49,042 bases of DNA, taken from Bacillota bacterium (GTDB lineage: Bacteria; Bacillota; Desulfitobacteriia; Desulfitobacteriales; JAJXUE01). Numbering within the stretch: position 1 is the stretch's first letter; every line of letters begins with the position of its first letter. This document shows, in pieces, positions 1 through 9,031 of the stretch. The stretch is from assembly GCA_021811155.1 (NCBI GenBank), contig JAJZPO010000011.1, positions 1 through 49,042 of the forward strand. The letters are read 5' to 3'. The notes below the pieces were generated by a model, which was not told the DNA's origin, searched no databases, and saw nothing but the letters and a program-made list of their open reading frames with translations. A program made the position numbers and the translations under genes.

Positions 1-1
1 A

Positions 2-931
2 TATGGAAGTGTTGTCTTCCACATCAGCCTTTTGTTAATGCTGCTGGGGTTTACGCTTAGTTCACTGATGAGCATGGAGGGGACAATGGTGATTACGGAA
101 GGGCAGACCAGGCCGGATGAACCGAGCAGTTACGTTTTCCTGCGCCTGGCGCCTTTTTTCCCACCAGCTAACGAAGATAAGTTTGCGGTTACGTTACAAC
201 AGCTCAAGATTAACTATCCGGGCCAGGGGGTTCCGGATAACTACAGCAGCGCTATAACCCTGACGACAAATAGCGGAACGACCAAGGAAGCCCTGGTTAC
301 CAAGAGCGCACCGGCGTATTTGGGTGGGATTTCTTTTCATCAGGACTTGTACGGTTGTGCACCTGCGGTGGTGGTCAAGGATAAAACGGGCAGGCTAATT
401 CTGGAAACTTATGTCAACCTTACAACCAGATCTCAACCATCCGCCCAGACGTATGAAGACAGTTTTACGGTTCCCGGCACGGAGCTTAAGGTAGGGTTGA
501 CCTTTTTCCCTGATCTGTCGAAAAAAGAAAACTATATTACCGGAAGTTACCAGCCGGTCAATCCCGGCTTACAAGTTCGGGTTTCCCAAGGGGAACAGGT
601 TTTATTTAGTGGTTCTGCCGCTATTGGTGAAACTATTGAGTTTGGCAATTATCAGGTTGGCTTTCCTGATTTTAGGCGCTGGTCAGCCATTATGATAAGC
701 AAAGATCCTGGATTGCCCCTGGTCTATAGCGGTTTTTTGCTGGCGGTAGCAGGTTTAATAATGATTTATTTGCTCAGCCCTCAAAAAATCTATATTTATC
801 TCCAGCAGGAAGGGAGTTATAGTAGGGTCATCATTGGCGGAACATCACGTCGCTATCCCCAGCGTTTCCAAGAGTTAATAGAGGAGTTAAAAGGGGAATT
901 AGAAACTTATTTAATAAAAGAGGTATCCTGA
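2..931 (+). CDS. resB: ResB-family cytochrome c assembly protein, 5' truncated by window edge
   Basis: This is the C-terminal part of a ResB/Ccs1 protein, which with CcsA/ResC delivers and attaches haem to apocytochromes c on the outer face of the membrane (system II). The frame is open from base 2 and reads YGSVVFHISLLLMLLG, which matches the WGSPVFHVALL segment of the second ResB at 7523, so the true start lies before the window. The visible part has one membrane segment at the start, a long extracytoplasmic domain, and a final membrane segment (GLPLVYSGFLLAVAGLIMI) close to the C-terminus. It ends two bases before ccsA, so the two are probably co-transcribed and co-translated. The family assignment is secure; the N-terminal half is not visible. 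Confidence 0.9.
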   Translation, partial: YGSVVFHISLLLMLLGFTLSSLMSMEGTMVITEGQTRPDEPSSYVFLRLAPFFPPANEDKFAVTLQQLKINYPGQGVPDNYSSAITLTTNSGTTKEALVTKSAPAYLGGISFHQDLYGCAPAVVVKDKTGRLILETYVNLTTRSQPSAQTYEDSFTVPGTELKVGLTFFPDLSKKENYITGSYQPVNPGLQVRVSQGEQVLFSGSAAIGETIEFGNYQVGFPDFRRWSAIMISKDPGLPLVYSGFLLAVAGLIMIYLLSPQKIYIYLQQEGSYSRVIIGGTSRRYPQRFQELIEELKGELETYLIKEVS

Positions 932-932
932 T

Positions 933-1775
933 ATGATGCTTGAGCTGGAAGTCAGCTTGTTTTGGCTAGCAGTGAGCTTATATGCCGGCAGCACTTTGTT
1001 GTATCTGTACAGTCTGGCCTATGGCAAGGACAGGTATTTGGCGCCGGCTACTTGGGCTGCGTTTGCCGGTATAGTTCCCCACAGCGCGGCTTTGCTAATT
1101 CGCTGGGTAAGAGCAGGGCATGGTCCATATCTGACCTATTATGAATCATTGGCTGCTTTCTCCTGCTTTACGGTGGCCTTGTTTCTGTATTTACAATACA
1201 GAAACTCTAGGTTCCGTTCCTTGGGAATAGTGGTGATGCCTCTTTCTTTCATCATGATAGGGTTGGGAGTGCTCTCCTCCCCGGATATCCTTCCCCTGCC
1301 GGCTACCTTTGCCACCTATTGGTTGATGGTTCATGTTGTTTTTGCCATGCTCGCTTATGGCGCGACGGTGCTGGCCACAGCCTTCGGGATTCTTTATCTC
1401 CTTAAGCAGCATAAACAGAAACAAGGCCGGGAAGAAGGTTTTTGGCAGCGGCTTCCGAACCTGGGCAGTCTGGATGAGCTAAGCTACCAGAGCCTGGCCT
1501 TCGGGTTTATCTCAATTGCGATCATGATCATAGCGGGTGCTGTTTGGGCGAAGCGGTCCTGGGGCAGCTACTGGGGGTGGGACCCGATGGAGACCTGGTC
1601 CTTAATATCCTGGCTGGTTTACGGCAGTTACCTTCACCTGAGGATTACCTACCGTTGGAAAGGAACAAGGGCTGCCTGGTACACTGTCTTCGCCCTGGTT
1701 GTCCTGTTATTCTGCTTATTTGGCCTTAATTTCGTCTACCAGGGTTCTCATGCCGGGGTTTGGTTGATTAAATAG
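933..1775 (+). CDS. ccsA: CcsA/ResC-type cytochrome c assembly protein
   Basis: This 280-residue protein is the haem-handling partner of ResB. The family signature WGSYWGWDPMETW is present near residue 210, followed by a conserved YLHLR region. About eight hydrophobic segments can be read, and conserved histidines (MVHVVFAMLAYGA near residue 133 and QGSHAGVW near the C-terminus) are candidate haem ligands. The ATG at 933 follows the resB stop almost directly and has an AAAGAGG site upstream. Its place beside resB and a multiheme cytochrome gene about 3 kb downstream supports a role in maturing that cytochrome. The length is typical for the family and nothing is missing. Confidence 0.93.
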   Translation: MMLELEVSLFWLAVSLYAGSTLLYLYSLAYGKDRYLAPATWAAFAGIVPHSAALLIRWVRAGHGPYLTYYESLAAFSCFTVALFLYLQYRNSRFRSLGIVVMPLSFIMIGLGVLSSPDILPLPATFATYWLMVHVVFAMLAYGATVLATAFGILYLLKQHKQKQGREEGFWQRLPNLGSLDELSYQSLAFGFISIAIMIIAGAVWAKRSWGSYWGWDPMETWSLISWLVYGSYLHLRITYRWKGTRAAWYTVFALVVLLFCLFGLNFVYQGSHAGVWLIK

Positions 1776-1829
1776 GGCTTACGCTAAAGCAATTTGCCCA
1801 AAATTATACGCAAAAAAGGGGGTGAAGCC

Positions 1830-2231
1830 ATGTTAGCAATCCTGATTGTAATGAACAACTACTTTCATGATGTGGCTACCGCTATGCTGGCCAGTTTATC
1901 CGTCCTGCTGCTGGTTATATACCGCCAGGTTGATGAGCGAAGCTCACCGGAACAGGTCCGGCTTTTCCTTACCGTATACCGGAAGTTCACCGTGTATGCT
2001 AAAATAGCTTTGGCCTGGATTTTGCTAGGCGGAATTCCCAGAACCTTGGCCTTTAAAGATTATGAATGGCTGCCTGCTTTGGGTAAAGGTATTATAACTG
2101 CCTTAATAGTTAAACATGTGCTGATGTTTAGCCTGGTAGGCCTTGGACTGTACTTTTGGCGTTTATTGGCCCGAAAAGCAAATCTGCTGCAGGCAAATCC
2201 AGCTGTAAATTCACAGGGGGTGTCTAAATGA
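1830..2231 (+). CDS. small integral membrane protein of unknown function
   Basis: I do not recognise this 133-residue protein. It has three or four hydrophobic segments: NNYFHDVATAMLASLSVLLLVI near the start, FTVYAKIALAWILLGGI in the middle and KHVLMFSLVGLGLYFW near the end. The histidines in these segments (FHDV and KHVLM) could bind haem, as in small b-type cytochromes, but this is a guess. I chose the ATG at 1830, preceded by AAGGGGGTGA, over an upstream in-frame GTG without a good ribosome site. It follows ccsA by 54 bases and its stop overlaps the next start (ATGA), so it belongs to the resB-ccsA operon. Confidence 0.75.
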   Translation: MLAILIVMNNYFHDVATAMLASLSVLLLVIYRQVDERSSPEQVRLFLTVYRKFTVYAKIALAWILLGGIPRTLAFKDYEWLPALGKGIITALIVKHVLMFSLVGLGLYFWRLLARKANLLQANPAVNSQGVSK

Positions 2232-3673
2232 GCAAGGTACTGCTGGTTACCCCTGATTATCATTGCGGGGTGGTGGAATCCGCCGGAAAATGGCTGAATT
2301 GCGGCTTTGTCTATATAGCTGGGGAACTCCTAAAATACGGTCACCAGGTTAAAATCTATGATGCCATGACTAAGAATCACAGGCTTGAGGAAATAGCCGC
2401 CAACATAGCCAAGTATAAACCGGATATCGTGGCTACCACAGCTTACACTTCTACCATGCCGGCAGCGGCGGAAGTTCTGGCAGCAGCCAAGAAGGTACTG
2501 CCAGAGGTGACTACAGTCATTGGAGGCGTCCATCCCACCTTTTGTTATGCGGAGGTACTGGGAAACTATCCTTTTATTGATTATGTGGTCAGGGGAGAGG
2601 GTGAGGTAACTTTCCGGGAACTGGTCAATGCCCTCCAAGCCAGGGAATTACCCTATAATATCGAAGGGTTGGCTTATCGTTCCCAGGGCAAGGTGGTGGC
2701 TACACCGGGGAGATCTTTTGTCCACGACCTGGACAGCCTGACCCCGGCCTGGGAATTGGTAGAGTGGGAGGATTATACTTATTATATCTTTCCGGGTTCC
2801 CGTCTGGCCGTTATTTCCACCTCGCGGGGCTGCAGTCATGATTGCCGGTTTTGTTCCCAGCAAAAATTCTGGCACCAATCCTGGCGGGCACGCAGTGTGG
2901 ACAGTGTTATCGCTGAAATGGAGCTTCTGGTGGTCAGACACGGAGTTGATGTGATCCTGATTGCGGATGAACTGCCCACCAAGGACCGGGAACGCTGGGA
3001 GGCCATTCTTGATTGGTTGATTAAGCGCAACCTTGGTGTTAAGCTGCTGCTGGAAACCAGGGTGGATGATATTGTCCGTGATGAAGACATCATTCACAAA
3101 TACCGGCAGGCAGGAATAGTCCATATCTACGTCGGGGTGGAAGCTACCAGCCAGCTGTTGTTGGACCGTTTTCAAAAGGGTATTGCTACCAATGACTCCA
3201 AAAAGGCTTTGGAGATAATCAACCAGGCCGGAATAATCAGTGAGACTTCTTTTGTTTTAGGCACCCCGGAGGAAACCCCGGCGAATATCAGGCAGACACT
3301 GGAGCTTGCCAAGGAGTACAATCCTGATTTTGCCCATTTCCTGCTTTTAGCCCCCTGGCCCTATGCCGATATGTACAAAGAACTCCAGCCTCACATAGCT
3401 ACTTATGATTACACCCGTTACAACCTGGTGGACACAGTGATAAAACCCATCACTATGACCTGTGACGAGTTGTTTGCGGAAGCTCTGAAATGTTATCAGG
3501 AATACTATTTTTACAAATTAGGTCAATGGGCCAGGCTTAAGAATGGGTTTAAAAAAGAATATGTTTTGAAATCAATGCGCGTGATTTTAACCAATTCCTT
3601 TATCACTACCCATATTCCAAAATTAGGGAAAATGCCCGCCCGGGTCAAAAAAATGCTTAAGGCTCTGGGTTAA
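2228..3673 (+). CDS. B12-binding-domain radical SAM protein
   Basis: This 481-residue protein has an N-terminal cobalamin-binding-type Rossmann domain (residues about 1-140, with the IGGVHPT and VVRGEGE signatures) followed by a radical SAM domain. The cluster motif CSHDCRFC (CX3CX2C) lies near residue 200. Such enzymes (the BchE/HpnJ-like class) usually methylate or rearrange unreactive carbon atoms using methylcobalamin and S-adenosylmethionine. The substrate cannot be told. The canonical DXHXXG motif of the cobalamin domain is not evident, so tight B12 binding is uncertain. The start overlaps the preceding stop by four bases, which ties it to the cytochrome-assembly operon and suggests a role in tetrapyrrole, quinone or lipid modification. 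No terminator was seen directly after it. Confidence 0.88.
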   Translation: MSKVLLVTPDYHCGVVESAGKWLNCGFVYIAGELLKYGHQVKIYDAMTKNHRLEEIAANIAKYKPDIVATTAYTSTMPAAAEVLAAAKKVLPEVTTVIGGVHPTFCYAEVLGNYPFIDYVVRGEGEVTFRELVNALQARELPYNIEGLAYRSQGKVVATPGRSFVHDLDSLTPAWELVEWEDYTYYIFPGSRLAVISTSRGCSHDCRFCSQQKFWHQSWRARSVDSVIAEMELLVVRHGVDVILIADELPTKDRERWEAILDWLIKRNLGVKLLLETRVDDIVRDEDIIHKYRQAGIVHIYVGVEATSQLLLDRFQKGIATNDSKKALEIINQAGIISETSFVLGTPEETPANIRQTLELAKEYNPDFAHFLLLAPWPYADMYKELQPHIATYDYTRYNLVDTVIKPITMTCDELFAEALKCYQEYYFYKLGQWARLKNGFKKEYVLKSMRVILTNSFITTHIPKLGKMPARVKKMLKALG

Positions 3674-3853
3674 ACATATTCACTAAGTTTTGTTAAATTT
3701 TCTCATAAAAATTCAGCCGCTGAAAGGAAAAGAGGGAAGGACATAGAATAATAAACTTTGACAAAATATGCTCTTCCCCGGCGAGGTGGGGTTTAATTTG
3801 TTCCAGTTAGTGAAAGAGAGTACTAAAGAACACTGGGGGTCGTTTACCGGGTA

Positions 3854-4804
3854 ATGCTTACGCGAAAATTCTTCAGCCGCAAATATGCCATCATTGGCTT
3901 AATCTTCGGGGCGCTTTTCCTTGTCCTCTTGGGCGCTCTAATCTTCAAACCCCGGGCTGGGACACCCCATTTTCTCTACGCTATAACAGGTGACTCTACT
4001 GCCGGCAGGGCGCTGAGCGGCCCCATGGGAGTGGAGGTGGCTCCTGACGGCAGGATCTTTGTCGCCGATTCGGGCAACGCTCAGATCCAGGTGTTTGACT
4101 CCCGGGGAAAATACCTGCTCAGCTTGGGCAGGGGAGCGCTTGGCTATCCTGTGGCTCTGGTTTACGCCGGCCACAGACTCTATGTAGCCGACTCCGGCCT
4201 AAACAAAGTAGCGGTATTTGACGATAAAGGAAGTCAGGGTCCCCCTCTGCTGGACAACCTCCGCTTGCCGGGAGCCGGCGTGGTTGTGCGGCCTACCGCC
4301 ATTGCCGCCGGCCCCGGCGATCTCTTTTCCATCGCGGATGCGGCCAATCAAAGAATTCTTGTGCTGGATGCCAGGGGACAGCTGGTGAGGCAATTCGGCA
4401 GCCCTGGTTCGGGGCAGGGGAATTTCCTGTACCCCAACGGCTTAGCCCTTGACAACATGGGCAATATCTATGTGGCTGACTCCAATAACAGGCGAATTCA
4501 AATCTTCGATAAGAACGGGCAATTCTCCGTTCAGTTTCACGGCAATGAAGATCTGAACAACGCCGGCCCCTTAAGCTTGCCCAGAGGGTTGGCTGTAACA
4601 GAAGACGGGCAGGTTATCGTGGTTGACGTATTTGCCAACATGGTGCGCAGTTTCAATCAAAAAGGGAAAGAAGTATGGAATTTTGGCGGGATGGGGACGG
4701 AGAAGGGCCGGTTTAATTTCCCCAATGGCCTGGCGGTTGACCGTAAGGGCCGTATTTATGTTGCGGATAGGGAAAACAATCGGGTCCAGGTATTTGGCTA
4801 TTAG
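3854..4804 (+). CDS. NHL-repeat beta-propeller protein, membrane anchored or exported
   Basis: This 316-residue protein has a basic N-terminus and one hydrophobic segment (IIGLIFGALFLVLLGALIF, residues about 13-31), then about six NHL repeats. The repeats show the pattern P.G(L/V)AVD..G.IYVAD..N.R(I/V)QVF, clearest near residues 192-215 and 280-316. NHL propellers are protein- or ligand-binding scaffolds outside the cytoplasm. The gene lies 41 bases before the start of the multiheme cytochrome gene, and such pairs recur in respiratory gene clusters of metal- and humic-reducing bacteria, so a structural or electron-transfer partner role is plausible. No enzyme activity is implied. The start ATG at 3854 follows GGGGGTCG with moderate spacing. 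Confidence 0.85.
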   Translation: MLTRKFFSRKYAIIGLIFGALFLVLLGALIFKPRAGTPHFLYAITGDSTAGRALSGPMGVEVAPDGRIFVADSGNAQIQVFDSRGKYLLSLGRGALGYPVALVYAGHRLYVADSGLNKVAVFDDKGSQGPPLLDNLRLPGAGVVVRPTAIAAGPGDLFSIADAANQRILVLDARGQLVRQFGSPGSGQGNFLYPNGLALDNMGNIYVADSNNRRIQIFDKNGQFSVQFHGNEDLNNAGPLSLPRGLAVTEDGQVIVVDVFANMVRSFNQKGKEVWNFGGMGTEKGRFNFPNGLAVDRKGRIYVADRENNRVQVFGY

Positions 4805-4845
4805 CTGGAGCAGAAGACACAGGTTGGGAAAAAGAGGTGCGGCGT

Positions 4846-7065
4846 ATGAGAGGTAAAGCGCAGTTTGTGCGCAAACATAACACCAAAAGGTTTACCGGGC
4901 TGGGCTTGGCGTTCCTGCTGGCGTTAATCTGCCTGGCAGTTTCCTTTGCTGCTGATGTGCCTGCGGCTTTGGCTGCCGCTCCCCAGGTTGCCGTCACGAC
5001 ACCTGCCGCCAACCAGACGGCTGTGGGCACCAATACCCTGATTTCGGTAACCTTCGACAGCGATATGGATCCGGCCGCTTTCATTAATGCGAATTTCTAT
5101 GTGAAAACGGCGGGCGGCGCTGCGGTTGCGCCTGCTGCCGTTAACGGCATTGTTTACAATGCCCCTACGCGGACCGCAGTGTTTACCGCGGCATCCCCTT
5201 TGGGCACGAATACGCAGTATAACGCGACTCTCACCACGGCTGTGAAGAACACCGCGGGTACAGGCTTGGCGGCTAACTATACCTGGTCTTTTACCACCGG
5301 AACGGCCCCTTATGTGAATCCCCACGGCAACTACATGGTTACCACCGCCAACTGCGCCATCTGCCACCAAACCCACACGGCCTCGGGCGGTATTCTGCTC
5401 AAACAGCCCAACCAAACCGCTGTCTGCTTTACCTGCCACAACGGCACCGGCAGCAGCTACAATATTCAGGCTGCTTTCAAACCTGCCGCTCCCTTGGTTA
5501 AAACCTCCTACCACCAGGTGAAGAATACCGGCAATACTACCTATACCGGGGTTTTGGAATGTACCGACTGCCATAACCCGCACGGGGACACAAACGGCTC
5601 CGGGATTTTCCCCCGCCTGCTGAATTCGCCTGACGGGGTGAAACAAGGCAATGCTTTTTGCTTATCCTGCCATGGAACAATCAACCGTAATTTTGCCGGG
5701 GACAGCACCTATTACACCACTACGGCGGGGGATCACAGCAATGCCAACGCAGCCCATTACAATACGGGCAAAGCGGCGCTGCTCCCTCCCTCCGGCACCC
5801 AGATTACCTGTGTTCAGTGTCATGACAGGCACAGCGGGGCAAGCGCCAGGCTTCTGAATTCCTCCGAGCCGGGCTCCTGTTTCCAGTGCCACAACAACGC
5901 GGCAAACTCCATGAGCGGTATCAATATTAAGACTGAGTTTAGCAAGGCTTCAGTCCATGATGTGTTCGGCGCCACCCCGGGGAACCAGCTGCTGTGCTCC
6001 AGCTGCCACGGCCCCCACACGGTTGGAGCCGCCAAACTGAGCGCGAACCTGAGCTATTCCGATATTTCTGACCCCAAGAATACCAAGAACTCCTGGCTCC
6101 AGTCCTCAGGCGGGTCTGCTACCTATGCCCAGGCTATTTCCAACTTCTGCCTGGCCTGTCATGGAACAACCAAGCCCGTTGCCGGAGTGAGCCAGACCGG
6201 GGTGGTGCCGGTATCTGTCACCTTTGCCGCCGCCAACTTTACCACCAACAACGGCAACAATGGGGACGGCTGGGACAAGTCCACCTACGCCACATCGGTG
6301 CACTATGCTAAAGGGGTAAGCTGCGAGGACTGTCATAAGTCGCACGGCTCTGACTCTCCCAGGCTGCAGTCGAGGGCGGAAGATACGGATACGGTAAGCG
6401 GGGAGTGCCTGTACTGCCATGGCGGCAGCCCGCCCGCACAATTCTCCAGCGCGAAAAACGTGAAGCCTGACCTTACCCAGACCGGGTCGCCGTCCCCCGA
6501 CCGCTACCGCCACCCGACCTTGTTTATCTCGGGGCAGCATGCGGACACTGAAGACTACGCGGCTCTCAAGGCCAGCGGCAAACGCCACGCCGAGTGCATA
6601 GACTGCCACGACCCGCATAATGAACAGCAGACAACAGGAAACAATTCCCCGCCCGCGGCGCCACCCCCGTTGCGGAACGTGACCGGCGTGGATATCGACT
6701 ATGCTCAGCAGGGAGGGCTGACTTGGAACAACTGGGGTACAACTAACAAGGTCTGGACCTTTAAGAAGCCGATCGTCAACCAATACCAGCTGTGCTTTAA
6801 GTGCCACTCTTCTTATTCCTGGCAGAACACCCCGCCCCAGCCCAGCGGCAGCATCGCCCAAACCGATACCCCCAAGGAGTTTAACCCAGGGAATCTGTCC
6901 TACCACGCGGTGGTGGGCGCCAGTAAAATTCCGACTTTCACATATAACGCTCAGACTTATTACTATGGTAAATTTACTGCTAATCTGGATTCAACGGGTA
7001 CAGCCTGGAAAGCGACCAGCCGGATGTACTGCGAGGACTGCCACCGTTCGGGCTCATCCGCCTAG
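4846..7065 (+). CDS. exported multiheme c-type cytochrome with N-terminal Ig-like domain, ending at an in-frame TAG
   Basis: This 739-residue product has a signal peptide (LGLAFLLALICLAVSFA, cleavage expected near ALAAAPQ). A bacterial Ig-like (Big_5/SbsA type) domain follows (residues about 48-150, ending TWSFTTG), then a long haem region. I count 13 CXXCH motifs: CAICH, CFTCH, CTDCH, CLSCH, CVQCH, CFQCH, CSSCH, CLACH, CEDCH, CLYCH, CIDCH, CFKCH and CEDCH. Its likely role is electron transfer at or beyond the cell wall. The start is ATG 4846 with AAAGAGG seven bases upstream; a GTG at 4837 is less likely. The frame stops at TAG 7063-7065 in the middle of a haem-domain segment and stays open afterwards with two further CXXCH motifs. 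The following resB gene supports its maturation. Confidence 0.88.
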   Translation: MRGKAQFVRKHNTKRFTGLGLAFLLALICLAVSFAADVPAALAAAPQVAVTTPAANQTAVGTNTLISVTFDSDMDPAAFINANFYVKTAGGAAVAPAAVNGIVYNAPTRTAVFTAASPLGTNTQYNATLTTAVKNTAGTGLAANYTWSFTTGTAPYVNPHGNYMVTTANCAICHQTHTASGGILLKQPNQTAVCFTCHNGTGSSYNIQAAFKPAAPLVKTSYHQVKNTGNTTYTGVLECTDCHNPHGDTNGSGIFPRLLNSPDGVKQGNAFCLSCHGTINRNFAGDSTYYTTTAGDHSNANAAHYNTGKAALLPPSGTQITCVQCHDRHSGASARLLNSSEPGSCFQCHNNAANSMSGINIKTEFSKASVHDVFGATPGNQLLCSSCHGPHTVGAAKLSANLSYSDISDPKNTKNSWLQSSGGSATYAQAISNFCLACHGTTKPVAGVSQTGVVPVSVTFAAANFTTNNGNNGDGWDKSTYATSVHYAKGVSCEDCHKSHGSDSPRLQSRAEDTDTVSGECLYCHGGSPPAQFSSAKNVKPDLTQTGSPSPDRYRHPTLFISGQHADTEDYAALKASGKRHAECIDCHDPHNEQQTTGNNSPPAAPPPLRNVTGVDIDYAQQGGLTWNNWGTTNKVWTFKKPIVNQYQLCFKCHSSYSWQNTPPQPSGSIAQTDTPKEFNPGNLSYHAVVGASKIPTFTYNAQTYYYGKFTANLDSTGTAWKATSRMYCEDCHRSGSSA

Positions 7066-7500
7066 CGCGGACCCCACGGCTCCAACTACTGGTATATCTT
7101 AAAAGCGCCCTGGACGCCCAGCAACGGGGCGGAGGGCCTGGCCGGAACCGGATCTACGAACACGAGCACCCACCTGTGTTTTGTCTGCCACGACTACGGT
7201 TTCTACGCCAGCGGCGCCGACGGCGGGAGCGCAACTGTCCGCTCCCAGTTCTCCAACGGAAGCAGTTACAACCTTCATAAGAGACACAGCGGGCGGGGCT
7301 GCACGTCCTGCCACGCCAATATCCCTCACGGTTATTACAGAGAGAGTCTCCTGGCCCAGACTTCGGATCCCGCCCCATACAATGCCAATTCCTGGCTGGA
7401 ACTCCTGAACGGGGTCAGATCACCCGGGACATGGGGCCAAGGCAACTGCAACCACGGTACGATCCAGTATGGACCGAACGCAGGGAGCGGTTGTGGCTAA
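7066..7500 (+). pseudogene. in-frame continuation of the multiheme cytochrome after the TAG codon
   Basis: The reading frame of the cytochrome continues without a shift for 144 codons to TAA at 7498-7500. It begins RGPHGSNYWYILKAPW, a conserved-looking segment expected after the last CXXCH of the upstream part. It carries two more haem motifs, CFVCH and CTSCH, plus histidines that could act as distal ligands. Joined, the product would be 884 residues with 15 haem sites. There is no ribosome-binding site or start codon at its head, so it is not an independent gene. It is either translated by amber readthrough (suppression or pyrrolysine), lost through a recent nonsense mutation, or the TAG is a sequencing error. 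Base use matches the upstream gene. Confidence 0.8.
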
Positions 7501-7522
7501 GATTTGAAACGGAGGCGGGAGT

Positions 7523-8884
7523 GTGGGCATCCTTTTGTGGAAATTAATCAAGTCCCTTGCTTCCACCCGACTGGCTCTTTGGCTGATGCTGGTTCTGGCC
7601 TTGCTCACTTTCTACGGGGTTACTCCGGCAAAAAACCGCTACATCTTTTCCCACCCGCTCTTTCTTGTCCCGGCAGGCTTGCTGTTTCTGAACACCCTGG
7701 CCTGTACGCTGCAGCAAATTTACCGGGCCTGGCAGAGGCAAAAACCTGCTCCTAGCGCTACAGCGCTTGCTTTCCCGCCGGCCTTAAAAGTTGTCCTGCC
7801 AGATGGTGTGCCGCCGCGTAAGGCTCTGGGGCTGCTGCGGGATCTGCTGCGCAAACGGGGGTACCGTTCGAAGCTGACCCTGGTGGAGGACGGGGACTCT
7901 TCAGGCCATGCTGTTGCGGCCCAACGCTGGACCCTGGGTTATTGGGGATCGCCTGTCTTCCACGTGGCCCTGCTGGTGATCATGGCCGGCGGCATCCTCT
8001 CCGTGGCCGGCAGGATTACCGATGGCGTGGTCCTCACCGAGGGCAGCGCCATCGGCCTAAACCCGCAGATTGCCGGCCGGCCCTCCGCTGCGCTTAGTTT
8101 GAACGGGGTTAAGCTGGACTACGACGCCGCCGGCAAGCTTACGGAAGTGAGCGCGGAGATAGCTCTGCAGCGCGGCGGCGGGGAGAGAACAGGACTGATT
8201 ACCAGCCAGCTTAGATTTCAGGACGGGCTGGTTACCTACAGCTATTATGAGCACGGTTACGCCACAGGGCTGATTTTCCGTCAGGGCGACCAGGTTGTGC
8301 GCGCCAGGGTGGCCTTGGAAAATCTGCCGGACGGCAAGGGAGGATATAAGCAGGAAGGGGACGCAGCTTTGCCGGGCAGCGCTTTTGCGGGCAAAAAGTT
8401 TCACATCAGTTTTTGGCCCAACCTGGTAATGAACAGGGATACGGTGGGGACTGCCGGGGATGCCCCCAAGCGCCCGGCTGTGGCTGTCACTCTGGTTGAC
8501 CAGGCTAACCAAGCGGGGATAACCAAGCTCATCCAGCTCGGCGAGACAGGGGATTTGGCCGGCTTAAGCGTGACTTTTGATCACTACAAACCATGGCTAA
8601 GCATTAAAATGGACAGGGACCCGGGTTATCCTCTGTTCTTTGCCGGGTTTTGGCTGGCTTTGGCGGGACTTGCCGTGATGTTTGCGGCTGTTCCCAAACA
8701 AGTTATGGCCAGGATTGCCTTTGAGGACGAGCAATTTGTTCTGCTCTTGGGCGGCAGGACATACCGCTTTCAGCAGGCCTTTAAAGCAGAACTGGCTGCT
8801 ATTGCCGCTGCGTTAGGGCAAAACCTGGCTAAGCCTGGTCTTGGCGGGCGGGAGGACAGCATGGGGATTGAGAACAACCTATAA
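7523..8884 (+). CDS. resB: ResB-family cytochrome c assembly protein (second copy)
   Basis: This is a full-length, 453-residue ResB protein: two N-terminal membrane segments (LALWLMLVLALLTFYGV and PLFLVPAGLLFLNTLACTL), a third at WGSPVFHVALLVIMAGGILSVAG, a large extracytoplasmic domain and a final segment (YPLFFAGFWLALAGLAVMFAAV). It starts at GTG 7523 behind GGAGGCGGG. It follows the multiheme cytochrome by 22 bases, so it is probably co-transcribed with it and may be dedicated to loading its many haems. No second ccsA is next to it; the ccsA at 933 could serve both. The two ResB copies are clearly diverged and are not a recent duplication. Confidence 0.92.
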   Translation: MGILLWKLIKSLASTRLALWLMLVLALLTFYGVTPAKNRYIFSHPLFLVPAGLLFLNTLACTLQQIYRAWQRQKPAPSATALAFPPALKVVLPDGVPPRKALGLLRDLLRKRGYRSKLTLVEDGDSSGHAVAAQRWTLGYWGSPVFHVALLVIMAGGILSVAGRITDGVVLTEGSAIGLNPQIAGRPSAALSLNGVKLDYDAAGKLTEVSAEIALQRGGGERTGLITSQLRFQDGLVTYSYYEHGYATGLIFRQGDQVVRARVALENLPDGKGGYKQEGDAALPGSAFAGKKFHISFWPNLVMNRDTVGTAGDAPKRPAVAVTLVDQANQAGITKLIQLGETGDLAGLSVTFDHYKPWLSIKMDRDPGYPLFFAGFWLALAGLAVMFAAVPKQVMARIAFEDEQFVLLLGGRTYRFQQAFKAELAAIAAALGQNLAKPGLGGREDSMGIENNL

Positions 8885-8888
8885 TTGT

Positions 8889-8968
8889 TAGCCACATATG
8901 CCGCTTAAAGTAAGCGAACCCTCCTTAAGCTCGAGGGTTCGCTTTAGCTTTAGCGGCATATGGCTATT
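8889..8968 (+). terminator. long imperfect hairpin after resB, possible terminator
   Basis: Two arms of about 35 bases (8889-8923 and 8932-8968) pair around an eight-base loop. The innermost part GCGAACCCTC/GAGGGTTCGC and the outer part ATATGCCGC/GCGGCATAT are perfect, with a few mismatches between them. No run of T follows on either strand, so it is not a standard intrinsic terminator. It may stabilise the mRNA end or separate the cytochrome operon from the molybdopterin operon. Confidence 0.55.
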
Positions 8969-8985
8969 AACAGGCGCCAAAATAA

Positions 8986-9003
8986 TTGTGAGATATCTCA
9001 CAA
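8986..9003 (+). promoter_or_regulatory. CRP/FNR-family operator, perfect 18-bp palindrome
   Basis: TTGTGAGATATCTCACAA is a perfect palindrome and fits the CRP consensus TGTGA-N6-TCACA exactly. Its centre lies about 72 bases before the predicted start of transcription of the molybdopterin operon, the classic class I activator position. The binding protein is not in the window; in clostridia a CRP/FNR-family redox or effector sensor is likely. Confidence 0.7.
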
Positions 9004-9031
9004 CACAAGGCTGATTTTGTCACAGACATTT

